Shown: positions 1 to 6,167 of the stretch, in pieces
Layout: the number at the start of each line of letters is the position of its first letter
Numbering within the stretch: the first letter of the stretch is position 1
Assembly (NCBI GenBank): GCA_034440595.1
Contig: JAWXCH010000270.1
Location: forward strand, 1 to 11,911
Origin: JAWXCH01 sp034440595
GTDB lineage: Bacteria; Planctomycetota; Planctomycetia; Pirellulales; JALHPA01
Direction: 5' to 3'
Length of the DNA stretch: 11,911 nucleotides
Made by a program: the position numbers and the translations under genes
Notes under the pieces: model-generated
Told to the model about the DNA's origin: nothing
Databases searched by the model: none
Seen by the model: the letters and a program-made list of their open reading frames with translations, nothing else

Positions 1-90
1 GAAGAATTCTTGGACGACTGTGCTGAGTACTGCCTGCAGAACATCGTCGGCCGCTTGCGAATCCTGCCGTTTGATACCGAAAGGGATTGA
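1..90 (+). CDS. 3' end of an unidentified CDS (runs off the left edge)
   Basis: Reading frame 1 is open from the first base to a TGA at 88-90 and encodes about 29 residues ending in LPFDTERD. The following gene starts at GTG 92, one base after this stop, and its Shine-Dalgarno-like AAAGGGA lies inside this frame; this tight spacing is the main reason to believe the frame is coding. The tail is acidic and cysteine-containing, with no recognisable motif. From context (the next two genes resemble ion-channel stator partners) it could be the C-terminus of a MotA/TolQ/ExbB-like channel protein, but nothing in the 29 residues shows that. Confidence 0.5.
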   Translation, partial: EEFLDDCAEYCLQNIVGRLRILPFDTERD

Positions 91-91
91 C

Positions 92-973
92 GTGAGCCGA
101 CGCGGGCGTTCATCGTCGCCAATCTCGTTGTTCTCGTTTCAGGATATTATCACGTCGGTCACGGCGGTGATCATTCTGATCACGTTGCTGTTAGTCGTTG
201 AACTGGTACACCGGCAACTCTCTGCCGCCGAAACCACTGTCGCCGACATTCAAGATGAATTGAGCGACGCGGTGGATCAGGCCGAGCAACAAAAAGCTGC
301 CTTGGCTGCGCGGCTCGAGCAAGGAGCGGCCGTATTGCAAGATTCCACGACGGCACCGGCGGAAGTGCAAGATGCCGTTGAATTGCAGCGGCAGCTTGAG
401 GCATTGCGTGCGGAACAGGATCGCCTGCGGCAACAACTCGAATCGGCCAAGAAGCACGAAGAGACTGCGATGGCGAGTAAGTTCGACCGCCGCGAAGAGC
501 AGGCCGAGCTGGATCGGCTGCAAAATGAAATCGCCGCGACCGAGCAAGCCATTCAAAAGCAGCAACAGGCCAATGTCCAACACGAACAACAAGTTCGCGA
601 TCTGAAGGCACAGCAAGGGGAATCCGCCAACAACAACCGACGGCGGATTTACAACCCTGCCGCGGGCACATCCAAACAAGCCTGGCTCGTTGATGTCCAT
701 ACCGACCGGTTGGAGGTTGCGCCGTTAGGAAAATCGGCCACACCGGTGTCTCTTGCGTTTAGCTCGGCCAGCCGCAGCGGCCCCGCACTGCGCAATTGGG
801 CCAAGGATCTTTCCTCGCGATCGAACTATTTCATTTTGGTGCTGAGGCCGAATGGAACGGAAGCTTTTGATTCACTGCGAACTTCCATAGAAGCGGCGGG
901 GTACGAAGTCGGCTTCGACCTGGTTGGTCAGGATGAGGTGATCCTGGATCCGACCAAGGGGGCAGCACGATGA
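92..973 (+). CDS. Membrane-anchored coiled-coil protein, MotB/ExbD-like layout (first of a pair)
   Basis: A 293-residue protein of unknown function. I chose GTG 92 over the first in-frame start at 20 because it follows the upstream stop by one base, has AAAGGGA just before it, and gives an N-terminus (SRRGRSS) parallel to that of the next gene (SRRRGMQ). Residues 1-17 are basic and polar. Asp18 directly precedes one hydrophobic helix (about 19-39). A Gln/Glu/Ala-rich coiled coil follows (about 42-195), then a small C-terminal domain (about 205-290) with the pattern YFxxVxxP...F..L....G.E near 245-285. One N-terminal helix with an Asp at its start followed by an extracytoplasmic domain is the layout of ExbD/TolR/MotB and ZorB, which pair with MotA/ExbB channels. 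I infer a stator-like role; the C-terminal domain is not recognisably OmpA-like. It overlaps the next gene by 4 bp (ATGA). Confidence 0.8.
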   Translation: MSRRGRSSSPISLFSFQDIITSVTAVIILITLLLVVELVHRQLSAAETTVADIQDELSDAVDQAEQQKAALAARLEQGAAVLQDSTTAPAEVQDAVELQRQLEALRAEQDRLRQQLESAKKHEETAMASKFDRREEQAELDRLQNEIAATEQAIQKQQQANVQHEQQVRDLKAQQGESANNNRRRIYNPAAGTSKQAWLVDVHTDRLEVAPLGKSATPVSLAFSSASRSGPALRNWAKDLSSRSNYFILVLRPNGTEAFDSLRTSIEAAGYEVGFDLVGQDEVILDPTKGAAR

Positions 974-1929
974 GTCGTCGTCGCGGCATGCAGAACAGTA
1001 GCTTGGAATTGCTGCTGGATACCATTTGCAACACCTTTGGCGGGGTGTTATTTTTGGCGATTCTGGTTTGTGTGTTGCTGCAGATGTCTAGCCCGAGGGC
1101 GTCGCCATTGGCGGAGAAACCGGCACCGGTGAGCGACATGGCCGAGTTGCATAGTCGCCTGCAGGGTCTTCTCGCAGAGATCGCCACACTGGAGACTGCG
1201 GTCACACAGCAACAGGCGTTCAGTCAGCAGTTTGCAAAGTCCACACCAAATGCCGCGGCTACCGCGCAACAACTTCAGCAATCGCAGCACGACACGCTAA
1301 TTCGTCAGCGGCTGGAGATGGTGGCCGAAACGCAGCAACGGCAGATACACGCACTAGAGATTGAAAAAGAGTTGAAGGAGTTGGAAGAAAAACAAGCCAC
1401 CGCGAAAGAAGGTTTAAAAGAGCGCAAGACCGAACTGGCCACCGCCAGCGAAGCGGGCGCAGCCCTAGCCACCGCGGCGGAAAAACTGCTCGATGCGATT
1501 GCGGCTGCCACGGCACGCACCGCGCCACTGCCGCGGCAGCGCACTACTTTCAAAACCGAAGTTGGTCTGGTGATTCGCTACAACCGACTGTATCTGTGGC
1601 ACAAGTACGATGGCAACAACACTCGTGAGGGACTGAACACGGACGAGTTCGTAGTGGTCGAAGATCGAGGAGATGCTGCAATCACGCTTCCCAAACCGTA
1701 CGCGGGCGTGCCGATCGATCCGAAGGAGATCCCGGCAATGACGGCCCGGCTGCGGCAATTTGATCGCGGCGATCATTACTTTGCCGTGGTGATCTGGCCC
1801 GACTCGTATGAGACTTTTCAGACACTGAAAAATACGCTGGTCGGTCTGGGCTTCGAATACCGGTTGATGCCGATGACCGAGGGAGAACCGATTGCCGACC
1901 GTGGCGGCAGCGGCGGAAAAGTGCAGTAG
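970..1929 (+). CDS. Membrane-anchored coiled-coil protein, MotB/ExbD-like layout (second of a pair)
   Basis: A 319-residue protein with the same architecture as its neighbour. It has a short basic N-terminus, Asp17 within LELLLDTICNTFGG, one hydrophobic helix (about 18-39), a long charged coiled coil (about 50-180) and a C-terminal domain. The last part (about 266-307) repeats the neighbour's pattern: YF, V, P, F, L, G and E fall in the same order. ATG 970 overlaps the upstream TGA in an ATGA junction and has AAGGGGG upstream, so the two proteins are probably made together and may form a heteromeric complex at the inner membrane. The equivalent Asp at the start of the helix in both proteins suggests an ion-pathway residue, as in ExbD/MotB; this is inference. 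The two proteins have diverged strongly outside these landmarks. No enzymatic motif is visible. Confidence 0.85.
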   Translation: MSRRRGMQNSSLELLLDTICNTFGGVLFLAILVCVLLQMSSPRASPLAEKPAPVSDMAELHSRLQGLLAEIATLETAVTQQQAFSQQFAKSTPNAAATAQQLQQSQHDTLIRQRLEMVAETQQRQIHALEIEKELKELEEKQATAKEGLKERKTELATASEAGAALATAAEKLLDAIAAATARTAPLPRQRTTFKTEVGLVIRYNRLYLWHKYDGNNTREGLNTDEFVVVEDRGDAAITLPKPYAGVPIDPKEIPAMTARLRQFDRGDHYFAVVIWPDSYETFQTLKNTLVGLGFEYRLMPMTEGEPIADRGGSGGKVQ

Positions 1930-1949
1930 CCGCTCGAAGTCACAACTAG

Positions 1950-1978
1950 TTGACAATTGACCATGCCACACGTCACAT
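1950..1978 (+). promoter_or_regulatory. Possible sigma70-type promoter
   Basis: A perfect TTGACA (1950-1955) is followed after 17 bases by TCACAT (1973-1978), which matches only half of the -10 consensus. It lies in the 77-bp gap between the coiled-coil gene and the broken gene starting at 2007. It could give that gene its own promoter, but the weak -10 makes this tentative. Confidence 0.2.
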
Positions 1979-2669
1979 TCGGTGAATTGTTATTCGGGAA
2001 ATTGCCATGCCCACCCCCTTCTTCATCCAATCCTCCCGCGACGCCCTGGAAATGGGCTATTGGTGTGTTGCCGAGCGGCCAATCTAGTGTTGGCTGAGCG
2101 TGTGCCGGGACTTGAGATTGACGCTGACCTGCCGCGGCCTGGCGATTCAATGCGGGTGGCGATGGATCAATTTAACAAGGCACTGCCCGGGTTGCGGACG
2201 GTAATGGAGTTGCCGGTGAGCGAGTTGGAGATCTGCCCCTGGACACTTGGTCTCGTGAACGACGATGGAAATGTCCCCTTCGACATCTCCGTGATAGTCA
2301 ACTGGGACGATATACAATCATCCGTTTTTGACTTCCTGACCGAAAGGAATCTCCATTGGAAACGAAAGCATTGGCAGAAGTTTATCGTCGACTACGTCGA
2401 GGAGCACATGGAGGGGGTTCGGCGAGCACTGGATGAGGTCGATAAAGGAATCGCAGCCAACGTGCCAACCGAAACAGAAGAGGACAATCGCACCAGCCGC
2501 GAACCTCGGCCGATTTCAGAGTATTCAGACCCGGACAATTACGAACGGAACAAATGGTTCTATCAGCAGCGGGTGGCTGGAACCAGCATCCCCGACTTAA
2601 TCGCGGAACTCAGGCGCAATCACAGCCAGACTGGCTGGTACCTGATTGATTCACGATCGGGAGTACTTA

Positions 2670-2685
2670 GTAACTATCTCAAAAC
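2670..2685 (+). repeat. IS left terminal inverted repeat
   Basis: GTAACTATCTCAAAAC, identical over 16 bp to the reverse complement of 3569-3584; flanked on the left by the TA target duplication at 2668-2669. Confidence 0.92.
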
Positions 2686-2721
2686 TGAACTTTTGCTAGA
2701 TTCACGATTTTTGTATTTTTT

Positions 2722-2744
2722 GCACCTCTCAAACATGGAGGTGC
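2722..2744 (+). promoter_or_regulatory. Hairpin covering the transposase ribosome-binding site
   Basis: GCACCTC (2722-2728) pairs perfectly with GAGGTGC (2738-2744) across a 9-base loop. The 3' arm contains most of GGAGGT (2737-2742), the Shine-Dalgarno sequence five bases before ATG 2748. In a transcript that includes both arms, the site would be sequestered. Insertion sequences are known to use such hairpins to block transposase translation from read-through transcripts; here this is inferred from sequence alone. Confidence 0.55.
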
Positions 2745-2747
2745 GTG

Positions 2748-3580
2748 ATGGCTGCTCAATCGAACACGTTGGACACAATTTGGGAAGTGGACGATACGCT
2801 GTGGGCGTTGATCGAACCGATTTTCGAGAAATTTTGGCCGCGTAAGACAACGGGCCGCAAGCCAAGTGACTGGCGGCAGTGTCTGAACGGAATCATTTAT
2901 CAGATGCGAACCGGTTGTCAATGGAACTCGTTGCCCAGGCAATTTGGCGACGACTCGACCGTCCATCGCTGGTTTCAACGCTGGGTTCAAGGAGGTGTGT
3001 TTGTACGAGTCTGGGCGTTGCTGATCGAACATTGCGACGAGCTGCGTGGCGTCGAGTGGAAGTGGCAGTCTGCGGATGGCTCGCTCGCGAAGGCGCGTTT
3101 TGGGGGGCCGATATTGGACCAAACCCGACCGATCGGGCGAAAAACGGTACCAAAACCAACTTGCTCGTCGAAGCCCAGGGCGGACCGTTGGCGATTCAAA
3201 CTGCCCCGGCCAACTGGCATGACAGTACGTGTCTAGAGGATCTCTTGAATTCGTTGGTGGTCGAACTTCCGGCGACTGAGCTACATCTGCTGTTAGACAA
3301 GGGCTACGACAATCCCACGTCTCGTGAAACGATCGAACAGACCGACTACATTGCGCATATCCGTACCATCCGAGAGGATACCAAACCACGGCGACCTGGC
3401 CGTCGCAAGCCACGTTGCTGGGTGGTCGAACGAACCTTGGCTTGGCTGCGCAAATGTCGCGCGTTGCTGGTGCGTTACAACAAGAACGCAGAAAACTATC
3501 TCGGCTTGTTGCAACTGGCCTGCGCATTGATCTGGTATCGCCGCTACTGGCGGCTTAAACGAAAACGTGTTTTGAGATAG
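2748..3580 (+). CDS. IS5-family DDE transposase, expressed through a -1 frameshift
   Basis: The first frame starts at ATG 2748 (GTG 2745 is an alternative), behind GGAGGT, and carries the DUF4096-like N-terminal domain (WALIEPIF..., GCQWNSLPRQFG, VHRWFQRW). It reads correctly to ADGSLAKARFGG, then degenerates and stops at 3234-3236. The correct continuation (ADIGPNPTDRAKNG) is in the -1 frame, which runs to TAG 3578-3580 inside the right inverted repeat. Joining at GGGGGG (3102-3107) gives a 277-residue protein with the DDE triad: Asp110 in ADGS, Asp184 in LLLDKGYD and Glu228 in VERTLAWL. Its role is cut-and-paste movement of the flanking repeats. A programmed -1 shift or transcriptional slippage is likely, since split transposases occur in this group; a chance one-base indel in the G run is the alternative. 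Confidence 0.88.
3098..3107 (+). other. Candidate -1 frameshift (slippery) site
   Basis: TTTTGGGGGG lies exactly where the transposase must pass from the first frame to the -1 frame. In the first frame it reads Phe-Gly-Gly after Arg; slipping back one base on the G run gives GGG-GCC-GAT and restores the conserved GPNPTDR block. A homopolymer of this kind permits ribosomal or polymerase slippage. The two frames stay open together from about 2879 to 3236, well on either side of the site. Confidence 0.6.
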
Positions 3581-3584
3581 TTAC
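3569..3584 (-). repeat. IS right terminal inverted repeat
   Basis: GTTTTGAGATAGTTAC on the plus strand, the exact reverse complement of the left repeat. The transposase stop codon (3578-3580) lies inside it, and the TA duplication follows at 3585-3586. Confidence 0.92.
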
Positions 3585-3633
3585 TAAAGATTGTGCCAAT
3601 AACAACTTCCAATTTCGCTCTCTCTCTTTTTAG

Positions 3634-3880
3634 CTACGAAGAGGGTTTGGCACGAGGAGGGATGACTATTGCCTACGTTCATAGGGAAAACTCCCTTTGC
3701 AATCCTTCGGCGGCCTCGATATTTTGTTCTCGGCATTGATGCCCCAGATGCGAGGTGCTGGGGTCGTGGAATGTCGATAATTCGCGTCGCGAGTTTGCGT
3801 TTGTAGCAGAACTAGCAAGAACTTGTATCATTCGCGTGCAAATGGCTTAGCTGTGTTCGGAATATCCATGGAGACTTCAA
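3634..3880. other. Non-coding stretch between the broken gene and the orphan hypothetical gene
   Basis: No convincing gene is visible. A 25-codon reading frame from ATG 3661 has GAGGAGGG directly against the ATG, too close for a normal ribosome site, and its product resembles nothing. The stretch holds TAGGGAAAACTCCCT (3682-3696), whose AGGGA/TCCCT arms could form a small hairpin; it partly resembles the palindrome found at 9160-9174, with four mismatches to the shared pattern. A promoter for the next gene should lie here, but no clear -35/-10 pair is visible. Confidence 0.4.
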
Positions 3881-4378
3881 ATGGCGACGGAGTCGGTCAA
3901 TGACCCTAGTGCTAGCCCGGGGCTCTGCGATTCGGGCGAATCCAAGACATCCAACGATTTTTCTATCGGTCAGCTTGACGGTTTCACTCAGTGCGTGTGT
4001 GCTGAATCTGCTGTACTCGGCGCGCTGCATGATGACTCTGGAAGAGAGGTTGCCGGGTGCGAACACAGCCCGACTCAACTCAACCAATACCGGTATGGCG
4101 TTGCAAAACAGGCTGGCATGACCATGGAGCAGCTAGACGATCTGGAGCAACTGATCTTAAGGGAGCTAGCCACGCCGATTGATTTTGAAGAGATGATGAG
4201 CGGCGGAAAGTTACGGCAGTTGCCTGCGGGCAAGTACTTGATCCTCGGCAGTGCGATTGATTTACCGACGCATGTGTTCACGCAATCTTCTAACCGGTAC
4301 TTCTGCCCGGCGGATAACGGGATTGTCCTAGAGTTCGCCGCTATTCCGCGCCGTCCAAAATGGTTTCGCGGACTCTAA
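3881..4378 (+). CDS. Hypothetical protein, orphan
   Basis: A 165-residue frame with ATG 3881 preceded by GGAGA (3870-3874) at a spacing of six, a good translation start. I do not recognise the family. The first 75 residues are polar and cysteine-containing and look poorly ordered. The second half (about 82-165) looks more like a folded domain: an acidic helix (MTMEQLDDLEQLILRELA), then LPAGKYLILGSAIDLPTHVF, RYFCPADNGIVLEF and a basic end. No signal peptide or membrane segment is evident. It faces the signalling operon tail to tail with a 15-bp gap. Another frame (3900-4121) overlaps the unconvincing N-terminal half, so a frameshift or a start nearer Met82 is possible. Base composition does not stand out from its neighbours. 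Confidence 0.5.
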   Translation: MATESVNDPSASPGLCDSGESKTSNDFSIGQLDGFTQCVCAESAVLGALHDDSGREVAGCEHSPTQLNQYRYGVAKQAGMTMEQLDDLEQLILRELATPIDFEEMMSGGKLRQLPAGKYLILGSAIDLPTHVFTQSSNRYFCPADNGIVLEFAAIPRRPKWFRGL

Positions 4379-4379
4379 T

Positions 4380-4392
4380 CCGACATGGTCGG
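4380..4392. terminator. Small hairpin between convergent genes, possible bidirectional terminator
   Basis: CCGAC-ATG-GTCGG forms a 5-bp GC-rich stem in the 15-bp gap between two converging genes (ends at 4378 and 4394). There is no strong T run on either side, so a terminator role rests mainly on position. Confidence 0.3.
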
Positions 4393-4393
4393 T

Positions 4394-5143
4394 TCAGCCG
4401 GTGTGCTGTTTTAGTTCGGCCCAGAGCTCTTCCCAGGGGACGGGCTTATTGAAGAACTTTGCCGCACCCAGATTGTACATATTGCGTTCCAGCATCCGAT
4501 CCCTGCTGCCGGTGAGGACAATGACAGGAATGTCGCGGGTGACTGGATTCTCTTTCAGTCGTCGCAACACATATTCTCCGTTTCCATCAGGCATCCATTG
4601 GTCCAGTATGATCGCCTTGGCGGGGCTGACAAACGCGGTTCGATAGCCGGCCATACCGCTAAATGCCTGGAAGACCTCGATGCCGTACTGTTGCAGCCGC
4701 AGCTTCAGCGAGTTTGCAAAGTCGACATCGTCGTCGATACACAGAACCCAAGGGGGACCGGTCGTCTGCAGTGATGCATCATCACTCGTCCCTAGCACAG
4801 CAAAAATAGTGTCGATGTACCGATTCTGGGCCTTGTCCGCTTCGGTCAGGTGACGCACTGCACCGCGGCTGCGCACCTGTGTACCACACGGCAAAGGGAG
4901 GACTGCTTGAACTTCGGTAGCAGCGTCATGGATCGAGCACTGACCAGTTCGCCTCCCAATCAACATATTGTCAAGAGTTACCGCAGTTGGCTGTTTCGAT
5001 TGAAGGCTCTTAAACATTGGACTGATGGAACTTGAAGGAGAATCAATGCGGAGATGGCGAACCTGCGCAGTGACGGGAATTCCGTGGGTCGCGGTCCTGA
5101 GGGGACTTTGCTCGATCGTCGTTGTGGAATCGCAGCTATGCAT
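4394..5143 (-). CDS. Response regulator: C-terminal receiver with a long unclassified N-terminus
   Basis: A 249-residue protein from ATG 5143, which has AGGA eight bases upstream and overlaps the end of the upstream gene by 8 bp; the longer open frame to 5230 lies inside that gene. Residues 131-249 are a complete CheY-like receiver: acidic DDD at 137-139, phospho-acceptor Asp181 (ILDQWMPDGNG), Thr211 (VLTGS) and Lys233 (FFNKPV). It has no DNA-binding or enzymatic output. Residues 1-130 match nothing I recognise; they are rich in Ser/Thr and may be a flexible or partner-binding region. It is the last gene of a four-gene leftward unit, so it is a likely phosphorylation target or relay partner of the two kinases upstream. 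The receiver resembles that encoded at 9267-9689 (similar CIDDD/CVDDD start and KP turn). Confidence 0.9.
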   Translation of the reverse strand: MHSCDSTTTIEQSPLRTATHGIPVTAQVRHLRIDSPSSSISPMFKSLQSKQPTAVTLDNMLIGRRTGQCSIHDAATEVQAVLPLPCGTQVRSRGAVRHLTEADKAQNRYIDTIFAVLGTSDDASLQTTGPPWVLCIDDDVDFANSLKLRLQQYGIEVFQAFSGMAGYRTAFVSPAKAIILDQWMPDGNGEYVLRRLKENPVTRDIPVIVLTGSRDRMLERNMYNLGAAKFFNKPVPWEELWAELKQHTG

Positions 5144-6167
5144 AGTAGGTTTCCTGAAAAGCGCCTGCGCCGATCGAGTTTTGCTCGGCGGCTTGAGATT
5201 GTGGAACTGAACGGACGACAGCCTCAACAAGAGGTCTCATGCGATTCCACAAGTCCGGAGATTTATGGAGATAGCGTGTGCGCATTTTTTCCGAACGTCG
5301 AATCGTGTTGGAGTCGGTGCAACCGGTAACAATGATTACCAGTTTTGGTGGTGGCATTGAATCGCGAATGAAATGTTCGCAGAGGTCCAAGCCGTTGCCA
5401 GTCGGCAGTTGCACATCCAGGCAGAGCAGATCTGGCGGATTGGCCTGAATACTCACGATCGCCGACAACATGGTGGACGCAATCTCCACTTCCAGACCAA
5501 GACCTCGACACCGAATCGCCATCGACCTGGCCAGGTCTAGATCATCATCGACGATCAACGCTCGCTTTTTGGTCGGATGCCGAGCGCCGAGCGCCGACTT
5601 TTCTGCCTCAAGCGAACTGTCATTACCGGTCGACTTCAGGTTCGGTTGCCGCTGCATTGCTGTCTCTCGTGTCTTTACCACAGAAGGCTGGACATTTGCA
5701 GCGAAGGTCTCGGGAGGGGCAGCCAAATGAAACTTTGAAGCGGAATCGTGTGCGATAACACCCAAGGGGACGGCAATGGTCGGTGCGATATTGTTGATTT
5801 CCATCGCCAGAGCAACTCGGACAGCCTGCACCAGCGTGCTGCCGCTGTAGGGTTTGCGAATAAAGAACACCGCGCCCGCATTGAGCGCCGCCTCTTGATC
5901 GACGATGCTGGCCGAGAGCATGATGACCGGGATGTGTTTGGTATCAAATCGACGCTTCAGCTCGACGAGCGCGGACATGCCATCCTGGCGGGGCATCCGC
6001 ACATCCAAGAGGATCAGTTCGGGTCGGCTAGCGATGGCGACAGCAATTCCCTCCGCGCCATCCACTGCTTCTAGTGTCTGAAATCCGGCACCGCGCAGCC
6101 GCATACACGTGGCCAGGACAATATCGCAATCATCGTCCACCATCAGGACCGTGGCAGAATCACACAT
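5136..6167 (-). CDS. Tandem dual-receiver response regulator
   Basis: A 343-residue soluble protein made of two receivers and no output domain. Receiver 1 (about 6-122) has DDD at 11-13, phospho-acceptor Asp55 (LLDVRMP), Ser85 and Lys105 before Pro. Receiver 2 (about 202-320) has DDD at 207-209, Asp251 (LCLDVQLP), Thr281 and Lys302, here followed by Ser-Pro instead of the usual Pro. The two are joined by a linker of about 80 residues rich in Ala, Gln and Ser. ATG 6167 is preceded by GAGG at a spacing of six and overlaps the upstream gene's stop by 8 bp; the 3' end overlaps the next gene's start in the same manner. Both receivers look able to accept phosphate, so it may act as a relay or phosphate sink between the kinases and a downstream regulator. 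A C-terminal tail (about 321-343) has no recognisable motif. Confidence 0.9.
   Translation of the reverse strand: MCDSATVLMVDDDCDIVLATCMRLRGAGFQTLEAVDGAEGIAVAIASRPELILLDVRMPRQDGMSALVELKRRFDTKHIPVIMLSASIVDQEAALNAGAVFFIRKPYSGSTLVQAVRVALAMEINNIAPTIAVPLGVIAHDSASKFHLAAPPETFAANVQPSVVKTRETAMQRQPNLKSTGNDSSLEAEKSALGARHPTKKRALIVDDDLDLARSMAIRCRGLGLEVEIASTMLSAIVSIQANPPDLLCLDVQLPTGNGLDLCEHFIRDSMPPPKLVIIVTGCTDSNTIRRSEKMRTRYLHKSPDLWNRMRPLVEAVVRSVPQSQAAEQNSIGAGAFQETYYA

Larger units (their letters stand above)
2670..3584 (+). mobile_element. IS5-family insertion sequence (IS427-like), complete
   Basis: A 915-bp element bounded by perfect 16-bp inverted repeats, GTAACTATCTCAAAAC at 2670-2685 and its complement at 3569-3584. 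TA stands immediately outside each end (2668-2669 and 3585-3586) and is read as the target duplication; the repaired target is TTAA. Because the outermost TTA/TAA also pair, the symmetry is 19 bp in total. Inside is one transposase gene split over two frames, preceded by a short leader containing a hairpin. Size, TA target, two-frame transposase and DDE motifs fit the IS427 group of the IS5 family. Both ends and all catalytic residues are intact, so it may be functional. It interrupts the gene starting at 2007. Confidence 0.9.
2007..3633 (+). pseudogene. Broken gene of unknown function (one-base frameshift plus IS insertion)
   Basis: A plausible start is ATG 2007 (MPTPFFIQSSRDALEMGYW...), but this frame stops at TAG 2085-2087. 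Coding-like sequence continues in another frame (NLVLAERVPGLEIDADLPRP...). Adding one base at about 2083 joins them cleanly as AERP-NLVLAER, so one base appears to be missing. The second frame then runs through an acidic protein (NVPFDISVIVNWDD, FIVDYVEEHMEG, YERNKWFYQQRV) until the IS element begins at 2670. Removing the IS and one TA keeps the frame open through GVLKDCANNNFQF to TAG 3631-3633. The whole product would be about 235 residues and soluble; I do not recognise the family. Its position just after the coiled-coil pair hints that it once belonged with them. An uncorrected sequencing error could explain the frameshift but not the insertion. Confidence 0.65.

Noticed and set aside
20..91. 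Longer form of the first coiled-coil protein starting at TTG 20
   Set aside because: The extra 24 residues overlap the end of the upstream gene and look unlike a natural N-terminus; GTG 92 has a ribosome site and an N-terminus parallel to the next gene.
2648..2708. GATTCACGAT occurs twice, once outside (2648) and once inside (2699) the left end of the IS
   Set aside because: Ten bases, one copy inside the element and one in host sequence, not at either terminus; treated as coincidence.
2679..3527. 282-codon open frame on the minus strand across the IS
   Set aside because: It is antisense to the transposase, whose DDE motifs and conserved blocks are unmistakable on the plus strand.
3644..3670. 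TTGGCACGAGGAGGGATG considered as a sigma54 promoter
   Set aside because: The -24 GG-like part is present, but there is no GC-containing TTGC at the required spacing.
3900..4121. 73-codon frame with a hydrophobic N-terminus that might be a small secreted or pilin-like (DUF1559-like) protein
   Set aside because: No ribosome site, and the resemblance to the Asn-rich DUF1559 region is loose; the overlapping frame from 3881 has a proper start.
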